Source: Hyphomonadaceae bacterium | GTDB lineage: Bacteria > Pseudomonadota > Alphaproteobacteria > Caulobacterales > Hyphomonadaceae | DNA: 33,770 nucleotides | Direction: 5' to 3' | Assembly: GCA_947474455.1 (NCBI GenBank) | Contig: CANJIL010000032.1 | Location: 1 to 33,770, forward strand | Shown here: piece by piece, positions 7,125 to 13,858 of the stretch | Layout: each line of letters starts with the position of its first letter | Numbering within the stretch: position 1 is the first letter of the stretch | Program-made: the position numbers and the translations under genes | The notes under the pieces: generated by a model | Seen by the model: the letters and a program-made list of their open reading frames with translations, nothing else | Told to the model about the DNA's origin: nothing | The model's database searches: none

Positions 7125-7565
7125 CACCACAGCAGCCAGGGACATAAGCCCTCCCTCGCCCCGTCTAAATTGGGTTCGCGCCATCGCCGTGAGTCGAGAG
7201 TTTGCGGCGGACACGGCTCACCAATGTGTCGATACTGAGATCAAGCCACACCTACTCATCCTTGTGGGTCACATCCCGATCGCATCACATGCCCAAACCC
7301 GGAATGGCGCGGTCGACGAAAGCGGCGAGTAGATTGAATTCAGCGTCCGCGAGATCGATCGCCTGACGGGCGACCATTGCGATGCTATGACGCCCAGGCA
7401 CGAAAACTAACGAGCCGAAACGCGCGTGCCGCTCCTCTGGCAAGACTTCAGGGCCACGGGCGGCGCGGCTTCGAGATACAATCGCTTGCGCCGACTTCCA
7501 GACCGACGACCCAGTCTATCACCGCCCTGGCCGGAGGATAATGGGCGTCCGGAAGTGTTGCCTTC
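7125..7565 (-). pseudogene. OmpR/PhoB-family response regulator, heavily decayed
   Basis: Translating the minus strand piecewise recovers an OmpR-type regulator in order. The receiver end is RAVIDWVVGLEVGASDCISK P (the Lys of the KP motif) with a stop at 7448. The start of the effector domain is GSLVFVPGRHSI...AIDLADAEFNLLAAFVDR (7411-7291) in another frame. Then comes DVTHKDE, an in-frame TAG, and the recognition region DLSIDTLVSRVRRKL (7250-7190). A last part aligning with the winged-helix RGxGY turn follows past a further stop near 7165. The phospho-acceptor half of the receiver is missing. Several stops and frame changes show a true pseudogene. It may be the fossil partner of the kinase encoded on the opposite strand. 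This explains the otherwise gene-free interval 7103-7746. Confidence 0.75.
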
Positions 7566-7746
7566 TCGGCTACCTCGGACACTTGCTTTTTGCCTGCGGT
7601 GAGCACCGCGAAGAAAGCGTTTCAATCAGATCCCGGGTGAAGCCTTTCGCAGCGCACGAGAAAAATCGGCGCCAATCGTACAGAGCGCCGCACCTTATCC
7701 CGATCCGTAGTCGCGCATGAAGGCCGTGTCGACACTCGCATTTCGC

Positions 7747-8115
7747 TTAGACCACAACGAACCGAATCGCTCCGGTACCGGGTTCTGTCTGGATAACCGG
7801 CAGGCCAGCCACGCGCCACGCTTCCAGGCCGCCAGCCAAGTAGGATCGGATCGGCACGCCCGCGCGGGCGCACATGTCGAGTGCTCTTGCTGATCGCTTG
7901 CCCGTGCCGCAATAGAGAACCACAGGACGCCCTCCGACGGGCACGGCATGCACATCGAAGGTCGATAGCGGATAGAGGAGCGCACCGGCAATGCGCCGTG
8001 CGGCGTACTCCCCGGGCTCGCGTACATCGATCAAACAGATCTGGCCACGCCCCAAAGCGCCGCGAATCTCCTCCGGCGTCTCGGTCGGCGGCAAGCTCTT
8101 GACGTGGCTTGTCAC
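7747..8115 (-). CDS. single-domain rhodanese-like sulfurtransferase
   Basis: A 122-residue cytoplasmic rhodanese domain. CLIDVREPGEYAARRI is the CH2A region and YCGTGKRSARA the active-site loop with catalytic Cys69; the conserved LAGGLEAWRVAGLPV closes the fold. The loop length of six residues after Cys is that of sulfur-handling rhodaneses, not Cdc25-like phosphatases. It moves sulfane sulfur between thiol acceptors. Its ATG overlaps the stop of the upstream cytochrome c gene by 4 nt, so it is the last gene of an operon running 8995-7747. The link with cytochromes suggests sulfur or redox chemistry, but the donor is unknown. Confidence 0.9.
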   Translation of the reverse strand: MTSHVKSLPPTETPEEIRGALGRGQICLIDVREPGEYAARRIAGALLYPLSTFDVHAVPVGGRPVVLYCGTGKRSARALDMCARAGVPIRSYLAGGLEAWRVAGLPVIQTEPGTGAIRFVVV

Positions 8116-8612
8116 GGTGCAGCCTCCTTCGGCTGACGCGCGTTCGGATCATCTGGGACGATGCGTTTCGGATCCCGGCCTCCAGACGCGGGCGAAAGGG
8201 GGGGACTTGGCCTAAGTGAGAGAACGTAAGCGATGATGTCGTCGGCCGTGTCAGGCGCGAGCACAATGTTGGGCATGGTCGGATGGCTGGTAACCAGCCA
8301 CACATTGAGCGCCATGGCACTCATGCCCTTGGTCTTTGCAACGGACGCGAAGGCCGGCGCAGTGTTGAGCGGGGATGATCCCGGTCCGGGCTCGGTGCGG
8401 TGACATTCAGCGCACATCGTCGCCGCGGACGCGCGACCACGCTGGGGATTGCCGGGCGTCTGTGCGCTGGAAGCGGGAATACAGGCGAGCAGCACCGGGA
8501 GAACGAGCCCGATCAGGCTAGGGTAAGCGCGCGATGCTGACGCCTCCGTTCTGAAACGACCTTGGGCCACTTGATGGACTGCAGCCGTGATCCGGACTGA
8601 CATGTGCGTCAC
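8112..8612 (-). CDS. exported monohaem cytochrome c
   Basis: A class I-like cytochrome c. One haem motif, MCAECH, follows an N-terminal export signal (LIGLVLPVLLACIPASSAQ); the distal ligand is probably Met in HPTMPNIVLAPD, and the C-terminal helix is ADDIIAYVLSL. A Pro-rich, basic tail of about 30 residues follows. The start is uncertain: GTG 8612 overlaps the upstream stop (4 nt) and ATG 8603 is nine bases later; either leaves an unusually long n-region before the signal. It acts in the periplasm as an electron carrier. It is encoded between another cytochrome and the rhodanese, with 4-nt overlaps on both sides. Confidence 0.82.
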   Translation of the reverse strand: MTHMSVRITAAVHQVAQGRFRTEASASRAYPSLIGLVLPVLLACIPASSAQTPGNPQRGRASAATMCAECHRTEPGPGSSPLNTAPAFASVAKTKGMSAMALNVWLVTSHPTMPNIVLAPDTADDIIAYVLSLRPSPPLSPASGGRDPKRIVPDDPNARQPKEAAP

Positions 8613-8995
8613 TTTCCGCTTATGGACTTGAGATAGGCGATGAGTGCGTCCGCGGCGCGCACGTCGAAGTCGAACCGCGGCATCTCGTCATGTCCGACTT
8701 GCAAGGCATCAATGAACCGATAGGCGAGATTGTCGGGGTCGTAGATAGCAAGCGCGTCGCGGAGCGGCGGCGCTGCCGGGTTTGGGCTGCGCGACCGGGC
8801 GTCGACTGCATGGCAGACCGCACACTGCGCATCGGCGATACGACGGCCATCCGCGACCTGACCGGCGTCCGGCGTAGCGCTGGTTCCTCCCCACCCCTGT
8901 TCCTCGCTTTCCGATTGCGGCGAGGAGGTCGTCGCGCATGCACTGGCGGCGAGGACGGCCGTGATCATCAGCGTGGCTATTGCCCTGGCGTACAT
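8609..8995 (-). CDS. lipoprotein monohaem cytochrome c
   Basis: A 128-residue protein with a lipoprotein-type signal (MITAVLAASAC; lipobox SAC is weak), a Ser/Glu-rich linker, and one haem site QCAVCHAVD. The putative sixth ligand Met sits in GHDEMPRFDFDVRAADALI. The motif MPRFDF-x-V is shared with the cytochrome at 9108-9476, which marks the two as paralogues. Start ATG 8995 has AAGGAA five bases upstream. It is first in the cytochrome-cytochrome-rhodanese operon, and an FNR-type box lies 85 nt upstream. It is probably membrane-anchored, passing electrons in the periplasm; the redox partner is unknown. Confidence 0.85.
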   Translation of the reverse strand: MYARAIATLMITAVLAASACATTSSPQSESEEQGWGGTSATPDAGQVADGRRIADAQCAVCHAVDARSRSPNPAAPPLRDALAIYDPDNLAYRFIDALQVGHDEMPRFDFDVRAADALIAYLKSISGK

Positions 8996-9073
8996 CTAAA
9001 TTCCTTTGCCCTCCCCCCCACGGGTCCGAAGCGGCGTGTGTGATGGACGCTAGCTGAACCTCGCCGCGGCCGT

Positions 9074-9087
9074 CTGATGCGGATCAA
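9074..9087. promoter_or_regulatory. FNR/FixK-type box upstream of the cytochrome c operon
   Basis: CTGATGCGGATCAA matches TTGAY-N4-RTCAA at 9 of 10 positions. It lies between the stop of the 9108-9476 cytochrome gene and the start at 8995 (85.5 nt from the start codon), so the operon 8995-7747 probably has its own promoter. Confidence 0.6.
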
Positions 9088-9107
9088 ACGGCAATTGACT
9101 CTCGCAG

Positions 9108-9476
9108 TCAGGGTTTCGGTCCGGCCTGAGGGGCAATTGCCTCCAGATAGGCCACCAGAGCGATCGCCGCCGTGACGTTGAAATCGAACCGCGGCATGTT
9201 GCCGTGATCGATGGGCAACCCTGCGACCAGATCGTCGGCCAGATGGTCTGATCCGCGACGCCCGACAAGCATGTCGAGTGGCGGTGCGCGATCCCGGCCG
9301 CCCTCGCCGGAGATGGGATGACACGCAATGCATCGTTCGCGTGCGAGTCTTTCCCCCGCCACGACCATATCGTCCGCGTAGGTGCGTCCAAACGTGCCCG
9401 GATCCGGGGCCACGCGAACGACTGGCGCGGGCAGGAGGCCGCATCCGGCGATCATCATCAGGCAGATCGCGGCCAC
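9108..9476 (-). CDS. lipoprotein monohaem cytochrome c
   Basis: A 122-residue c-type cytochrome with lipobox MIAGC, haem site RCIACHPISGEGG and putative axial Met in HGNMPRFDFNVTAAIALVAYL. It is the paralogue of the 8609-8995 product (same MPRFDF block and C-terminal helix). GTG 9476 is taken as start because no ATG or TTG precedes the hydrophobic segment in frame; upstream basic codons (RRKGA) suggest that the signal may begin earlier with a non-standard or lost start. It follows a Usp gene and a 66-codon gene on the same strand, likely one transcript. Confidence 0.78.
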   Translation of the reverse strand: MAAICLMMIAGCGLLPAPVVRVAPDPGTFGRTYADDMVVAGERLARERCIACHPISGEGGRDRAPPLDMLVGRRGSDHLADDLVAGLPIDHGNMPRFDFNVTAAIALVAYLEAIAPQAGPKP

Positions 9477-9539
9477 CGGCCCGATCGGAGCGAGGGGTGC
9501 GCCCTTCCGGCGGCAGCGTGCGGAGGGCGGCGAAATGGG

Positions 9540-9740
9540 CTACTCCTTGCGCGCAAGGAGCCGGACGGCAGCGGCGGTCATTGCCTCAAGTGCGACCGTT
9601 TCGGCAGGGTGCGCCATGACTTCGCGGCCAACCCACAACACGAACCCCGCCCGGCGCGCCTCGCGATGGGCGTCCGGACTTGCCGGGGCCTGACCGTCCG
9701 CGAACCGCCCTAGCCATGCGCTCGGCGCTTTGAAAGACAT
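9540..9740 (-). CDS. small hypothetical protein between Usp and cytochrome c genes
   Basis: A 66-residue frame starting 15 nt after the Usp stop, with AGGGAC upstream of ATG 9740. The predicted product is basic and Ala/Arg-rich, with a central VLWVGREVMAHPAETVALEA segment and no membrane span. No family is recognised. Colinear position and spacing favour a real gene in the 10595-9108 operon, but base composition alone could also produce such a frame. Confidence 0.42.
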   Translation of the reverse strand: MSFKAPSAWLGRFADGQAPASPDAHREARRAGFVLWVGREVMAHPAETVALEAMTAAAVRLLARKE

Positions 9741-9755
9741 TGGTCGTCCCTGCTC

Positions 9756-10595
9756 TCAATGAGAAAGGAACAGCGGCATGGGCGGATCTGCAAGCAGGCC
9801 GCGACTTACGCCGCCCATGACAAGCTCGCGAACCCGCGAGTGGCCATAGAGGCCAAGGACGATGAGATCCGCGCCTGTGCGACCTGCGTGAAGCCGAATG
9901 AGGCCTTCAACTGGCGCGTCGTCATTGCGGTCTACGTGCAGCTGCGGCGTCGGGCAACCATGATCCTGGAACAGGCGCAGCATCGACGCGTCAAGCTCAT
10001 TGGGAGCGTCGCGTGAAACGCGAAGGATGTGGATCTCTTCCGCCGCTTCCAGAAACGGCCAAGCATCGCGCACAGCGCGCATAGCCTCACGCGTCTCCTT
10101 CCAGGCAATGAGGATCTTCTTTCCGAAGGGCACTGGGAAACCACCATGCTTCAGGACGATGACAGGCCCACCTGACGCCATGCCGACGGCTTCGGCCGGG
10201 ATCACATGTTCGCTGAAGGATGGTTTGATTTCCGAGGGTAGAATGACGAGGTCGTGCCGTTTGGCGGTTGCAAGCATCTGGTTGTCTGTCTCGAGATCGA
10301 CGTCGAGCCAGCGCGTGTGAATGGCCTTGTCTGCAAGGCTGGCCATAAAGACATCCTTGGCTAGACCGCTCGCTTTCGAGATGGCCTCCGCCTGCTCTGC
10401 GCGATAGGCGTCGAGGACACCCTGCGAAATCGGTGTGATCGCGTCCGCAACGACATAGCGGGGAACCTTCGACGAGTATACAAAGCCTCCTGTCAGCGGG
10501 CATTTGAATCGCACCGCCAAGGATGATGCCGCCGCGACGCGCGCCTTGGCGCCTGCGGAGCTATCGACATGGACGAAGATATTGCGATAGGTCAT
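9756..10595 (-). CDS. universal stress protein, tandem Usp domains
   Basis: A 279-residue double-Usp protein starting at ATG 10595 with AGGAGG eight bases upstream; an upstream in-frame extension overlaps the next gene and is rejected. Domain 1 (1-150) starts MTYRNIFVHVDSS. Domain 2 (150-279) carries the ATP-loop motif GLYGHSRVRELVMGGVSRG, of the G-2x-G-9x-G-(S/T/V) type that binds nucleotide in ATP-binding Usps. Such proteins accumulate in stationary phase, anoxia or oxidative stress. An FNR-type box is centred 56.5 nt upstream. It is the most divergent of the four Usps here. Confidence 0.9.
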   Translation of the reverse strand: MTYRNIFVHVDSSAGAKARVAAASSLAVRFKCPLTGGFVYSSKVPRYVVADAITPISQGVLDAYRAEQAEAISKASGLAKDVFMASLADKAIHTRWLDVDLETDNQMLATAKRHDLVILPSEIKPSFSEHVIPAEAVGMASGGPVIVLKHGGFPVPFGKKILIAWKETREAMRAVRDAWPFLEAAEEIHILRVSRDAPNELDASMLRLFQDHGCPTPQLHVDRNDDAPVEGLIRLHAGRTGADLIVLGLYGHSRVRELVMGGVSRGLLADPPMPLFLSH

Positions 10596-10620
10596 GGGTT
10601 CGCCTCCTGATAAAGCCAAC

Positions 10621-11223
10621 TTATGCGGCGTTGCGCGGCGCAGCTTGACAGGGGTCAAGCGCGGCCAGATTTGCGGGGCCAGACACCGCAAGGTCGACAG
10701 GAGCATTCGCGAGGCGCTCCAGGAGCCTGCGTCGACGCGCCAGCGGCCACCACTCGTAAAGCAGGATCTCGATCGGCCGCCAGTTTGCGACCCAGCCAAC
10801 GATAACGAGCCCTTCACCGAGAAATCCCACGATTGCGCCTCCCGGCACCAGGCCTTGCAACAGCTGACGCAGGACAATGCAGACGGCCAGCACGCCCAGT
10901 CCAATTCCCAGAGACACCTGAGCGATTGTCAGAAGCTCATGCATATCGCCCCGCGTGCGACGTGCACGATACAAAAAATGCCCTGCAACTGCTGCGCGAA
11001 GGCCTTCGACGTCCACACTGGTCGCCGCGGAGTCTGGCAGGTAGATGCGCATCGCCAGCGCCGCGTCGCCCGGAAGTTCCTGGGCCCACCCGACAATGTA
11101 GTCCTCCGCGCCCCGCGCAAGATCGCGTGTAGGAATCGGGAAGGGATCGAAAGGATCAAACAACTGTTCGAGGCTCTGCAGCCGGAGCTCGATCAGGCTG
11201 AAGACCGGAGCGCCGACCTTCAT
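10621..11223 (-). CDS. conserved hypothetical membrane protein
   Basis: A 200-residue protein. The first 95 residues are soluble and acidic with a repeated DPFDPFPIP element. A hydrophobic hairpin then follows (VSLGIGLGVLAVCIVLRQLL and IVGFLGEGLVIVGWVANW), then EILLYEWWPLARRRRLLERL, a basic amphipathic helix probably on the cytoplasmic side. Its start overlaps the stop of the helix-hairpin-helix gene by 4 nt, so the pair is coupled. The box controlling the downstream Usp gene lies inside its last codons. No named family is recognised. Confidence 0.72.
   Translation of the reverse strand: MKVGAPVFSLIELRLQSLEQLFDPFDPFPIPTRDLARGAEDYIVGWAQELPGDAALAMRIYLPDSAATSVDVEGLRAAVAGHFLYRARRTRGDMHELLTIAQVSLGIGLGVLAVCIVLRQLLQGLVPGGAIVGFLGEGLVIVGWVANWRPIEILLYEWWPLARRRRLLERLANAPVDLAVSGPANLAALDPCQAAPRNAA
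10645..10658. promoter_or_regulatory. perfect FNR/FixK-type box upstream of Usp 9756-10595
   Basis: TTGACAGGGGTCAA matches TTGAY-N4-RTCAA at all ten positions, is centred 56.5 nt from ATG 10595, and lies within the 3' end of the preceding gene. Confidence 0.75.
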
Positions 11224-12083
11224 ACGGGCTCAGACGATGTCTCGCGATCATAATAACGCTCGCAGGCGTCCTCCTGACCGCGGACCACGCGCTTGCCCTT
11301 CAGCGCGCCATGCGTTTCTGTCACGATCGTGCATTGCCAGTCGGGTTCGAGATCGCTGCTTACGAAGATAACGACCCAGTCTTGGAACTTGTTGAGCTGG
11401 TGCGCCCGTGCCGTATTTGAATACATCGCAGTAAAGTACCAGCCACGATAATGCGTGTGCATGACGGGGAGCCATGCAATCCCTTTCGGATTGAACCGGC
11501 GAGGCGCGATGAGTTTGAGCTCGTTGCGACTTGCTCTGTCGTGATAGGCCGCATCGACCTGCAACAGAAGTCTGATCGAGGGAATTTTGCCCCGGCGAAC
11601 ACGGCCCCGAAGCAGCTGGAAACGATCCCGCAAGGCCGCCCGGATCGCCCCCAGTCTCCTTTCACCAAACCCCGCCAGCCGATCCAGACGGCCATCATGG
11701 GCCGCCTGTTCAAGCTCTTCGAGTGAATCGATGTGAAGATCGGTATGCAGCCTTTGCGCGAGTTGCGGCCCGATACCTGGAACGGTCATGAGTAGGGTTT
11801 CGGGATCGAGCTCACCGGTCAACCGTTCAAGCGCGGACCAGCGTCCGGTCGCGATCATCTCCGCGATGGCCGAAGCGATGCTGCGTCCGATCGTAGGCAG
11901 GGCGATCAGCCCCTCACGGCCCTCGCTGGCAAGAATCTCGTCTACGGGCCGTCCGAGCTGATCAACGACGTCGGCCGCGCGTCGGTAAGCCTGTGCGCGA
12001 AATCCTGTCTCGCCCTGATGCTCGAGCAGCTCGCTCATCTGCCGCAATCTGCCTGCGATGCGAATATTCAGACGGTGCGCCAT
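11220..12083 (-). CDS. PolX-like helix-hairpin-helix DNA-binding protein without polymerase domain
   Basis: A 287-residue protein starting at ATG 12083 (GGAG six bases upstream). Residues 1-80 match the 8-kDa lyase-like N-terminal domain of family X polymerases (MSELLEHQGETGFRAQAYRR; LPTIGRSIASAIAEMIATGR, an HhH motif). A second HhH, LLMTVPGIGPQLAQRL, follows, then DRLAGFGERRLGAI. The palm/nucleotidyl-transferase and PHP domains of PolX are absent. The C-terminal 120 residues form a separate domain (GWYFTAMYSNTARAHQL; DWVVIFVSSDLEPDWQC) of unknown role. It probably binds DNA and is possibly linked to repair under stress; that is inference. Coupled to the membrane protein downstream. Confidence 0.8.
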   Translation of the reverse strand: MAHRLNIRIAGRLRQMSELLEHQGETGFRAQAYRRAADVVDQLGRPVDEILASEGREGLIALPTIGRSIASAIAEMIATGRWSALERLTGELDPETLLMTVPGIGPQLAQRLHTDLHIDSLEELEQAAHDGRLDRLAGFGERRLGAIRAALRDRFQLLRGRVRRGKIPSIRLLLQVDAAYHDRASRNELKLIAPRRFNPKGIAWLPVMHTHYRGWYFTAMYSNTARAHQLNKFQDWVVIFVSSDLEPDWQCTIVTETHGALKGKRVVRGQEDACERYYDRETSSEPV

Positions 12084-12134
12084 GACGATCTCCAAGGCTC
12101 CGCACAGACTGTGTGCCGTGGCACGGCACTGTCC

Positions 12135-12148
12135 CTGATCCCGCTCAA
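12135..12148. promoter_or_regulatory. degenerate FNR/FixK-type box upstream of the HhH gene
   Basis: CTGATCCCGCTCAA matches the TTGAY-N4-RTCAA consensus at 8 of 10 positions. Its centre is 58.5 nt from ATG 12083, the same distance as for the better sites, which supports an otherwise weak match. Confidence 0.45.
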
Positions 12149-12162
12149 GGCGAACGATGCGA

Positions 12163-12178
12163 TTTGAGCAGACTCAAA
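12163..12178. promoter_or_regulatory. 16-bp palindromic element TTTGAG-N4-CTCAAA
   Basis: TTTGAGCAGACTCAAA is a perfect inverted repeat with 6-bp arms and a 4-nt spacer. It has the geometry of an FNR/CRP-family site but TTGAG half-sites. It lies between the stop of Usp 12191-13024 and the HhH promoter, 87 nt from ATG 12083. It could be a second site of the same family or a small terminator stem. Confidence 0.4.
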
Positions 12179-12190
12179 CTGCTTCCGCTC

Positions 12191-13024
12191 CTAGTGAGAC
12201 ATCAGCACAGGCACCGTTGCATGCTTCAGCACCTCACGCGTGACGCCTCCGAAGATAAACTCGCTCATCCGCGAGCGCCCATACGCGCCCATGACGATCA
12301 GATCGGCGCCTACGGCGAGGGCCTGCCCCAGGATCGCATCGGCCTCCGTTAGGCCACCCGAGCCAAGATTGAAAAGCTCGGCCTTGGCGCCTCGGAAAGC
12401 AAGATGCGCAGTGATATCCGCGCCTGGCTGTTCGCCATAGCCACGGGAGGGTTTGCCATCGACGGTGACGACGCTGACGCCCTCTGCCGCACGGATGAAG
12501 TCATCCGCATCGCCTAGCGCGCGCGCAGCTTCACGGGTTGGCTTCCAGGCGAACAGGACGCGCCGACCGATGGGTGCAGGCCTCCACTCGGGTGGGACGA
12601 TGATGACCGGCCGACCGGACTCGAACAACGCGGCTTCAAGGACCGCCCGGACAGAATCGGCATTCAGCTTGGTTGGCTTGGCCACCAGGGAGACATCGGC
12701 GTGACGCGCGCGCAAACCTAACACCGAGCCGGCGGCCCCGATATCCATCAGATAAGATTCCACCACAGCTCCGATCTCGCCCTGCAACAGGCGAGCCTTA
12801 AGCTTGTCGGCTTCGCTACGAAGGTGATCGCGGGCGTCCTCCAGCAGCTGGCCGTAGAGCGGATCAACCGCCAGGCCTTCAACTGGCGCATAGTTGGGTT
12901 CCCAGTTCACCAGCGCCGCCGTCACGCGGCCCGAGTTCTGCCGGGCAAGCTGCTCCGCAAAGGCGATGACAGGTTCGTTGGCAGCCTCCGATGTCACGAT
13001 AGCCAGAATGTCCTTGAGGCTCAT
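12191..13024 (-). CDS. universal stress protein, tandem Usp domains
   Basis: A 277-residue protein starting MSLKDILAIVTSEAANEPVI. Domain 1 keeps the Usp fold but lacks a clear ATP loop. Domain 2 (from about 150; RRVLFAWKPTREAARAL) carries MGAYGRSRMSEFIFGGVTRE, the G-2x-G-9x-G loop, and ends PVLMSH. It is a close paralogue of the Usp at 16512-17339: same WKPTR-AARAL and YGRSRMSEF-FGG-TRE blocks. An FNR-type box is centred 57.5 nt upstream. It is presumably a cytoplasmic stress protein induced at low oxygen. Confidence 0.93.
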   Translation of the reverse strand: MSLKDILAIVTSEAANEPVIAFAEQLARQNSGRVTAALVNWEPNYAPVEGLAVDPLYGQLLEDARDHLRSEADKLKARLLQGEIGAVVESYLMDIGAAGSVLGLRARHADVSLVAKPTKLNADSVRAVLEAALFESGRPVIIVPPEWRPAPIGRRVLFAWKPTREAARALGDADDFIRAAEGVSVVTVDGKPSRGYGEQPGADITAHLAFRGAKAELFNLGSGGLTEADAILGQALAVGADLIVMGAYGRSRMSEFIFGGVTREVLKHATVPVLMSH

Positions 13025-13074
13025 GTCCCTCTCCTCTGCGCGGGTTCACTTTCGACAGATTGCGCTGGCGCGCC

Positions 13075-13088
13075 GTGACGCAGGTCAA
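13075..13088. promoter_or_regulatory. FNR/FixK-type box upstream of Usp 12191-13024
   Basis: GTGACGCAGGTCAA matches TTGAY-N4-RTCAA at 9 of 10, centred 57.5 nt from ATG 13024. It is nearly identical to the box in front of the paralogous Usp at 17339 (GTGACGCAGATCAA). Confidence 0.68.
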
Positions 13089-13220
13089 ATCCGCGTGCAC
13101 CACCCAACGCGGACGCCACGCCTCGGGAAAAAGGTAGGGCGGAATGGCGAATAGGCCGAGCGATACTCACGGCAGGCTAGCACAAATGGAGACGCTGACC
13201 CGCCAAATAATGTCACGCGG

Positions 13221-13644
13221 CTAGTCGGTGCGGATCTTCACCTGCTGGGCTTTGGCGGAGGAAGGTTTCCGGATGTCGATCGTGAGCCACACCCTTGCTC
13301 ATCTGCGCCTTGTCCCTCGCAGCGTCCAGGCCTTGCGGGAGGGCGACTGCATGCTCGAAGGATCCGTAGGACTGTTCAGCGACGCGATAGTTCTTTCTCT
13401 TCTCATCCTTCGCGAATTTCTTCTCAGCGCGGATCGTCAGAACCCCGCCGACAACGCTGATATCAATATCCTTCTCGTCCATGCCGGGATGATCGGTCGA
13501 CGCCTTGATCATCGTATCGGTTTCCGTCACTTTCCTGCCGGGCGAAAAGCCAATGTCGGTGAACGCGGCGGGCCAGTTGCCGAAACTGTTGAACCTGCTG
13601 AAGACACGGTCGATCTCGTTCTCGAACAGATCAAACGGCGTCAT
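13221..13644 (-). pseudogene. Hsp20/alpha-crystallin small heat-shock protein, frameshifted near its C-terminus
   Basis: The frame from ATG 13644 encodes an alpha-crystallin domain: TPFDLFENEIDRVFSRFN at the N-terminus, MDEKDIDISVVGGVLTIRAE, and NYRVAEQSYGSFEHAVALPQ. At the KAQMSKGV point (about 13285-13292) the frame runs into DRHPETFL. The adjacent frame continues perfectly as LTIDIRKPSSAKAQQVKIRTD to a stop at 13221. So one extra base in GTGGCTC separates the family's G-V-L-T-I strand from the rest. In the broken frame the I-x-I-like tail that drives oligomerisation is lost. The start is also unclear: TTG 13701 lies in frame, while an ATG at 13735 is one frame off, which hints at a second indel. 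Sequencing error is possible for either. Confidence 0.75.
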
Positions 13645-13806
13645 GCGACGCGCATGCTGGCGCAGGCGCGGGCGATGCTTTGACCAGCGGCGGCGCGGCA
13701 AATTGGGGACGGGTCATCGCCTTAGTGGTCATTTGGGCCGCCTCTATGGCTCACCAACTTCGGCCTGTCTGCGACCACTCGCTTGACGCCGATTCAGAAG
13801 GACCAC

Positions 13807-13836
13807 GAAAAAGGAGGCGCGGGCAACGCCCGCGCC
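13807..13836 (-). terminator. intrinsic terminator of the FNR-type regulator gene
   Basis: Stem GGCGCGGGC/GCCCGCGCC (13816-13824 and 13828-13836) with a 3-nt loop, followed on the minus strand by a T-rich run (complement of 13807-13812). It lies 23 nt after the regulator's stop. Confidence 0.82.
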
Positions 13837-13858
13837 TTAGCTTCGGATTCACAGCTGG

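Noticed and set aside
13783-13797. TTGACGCCGATTCA upstream of the Hsp20 relic as another FNR-type box
   Set aside because: The second half-site matches at only 3 of 5 positions, and the Hsp20 start is uncertain, so distance cannot support it.
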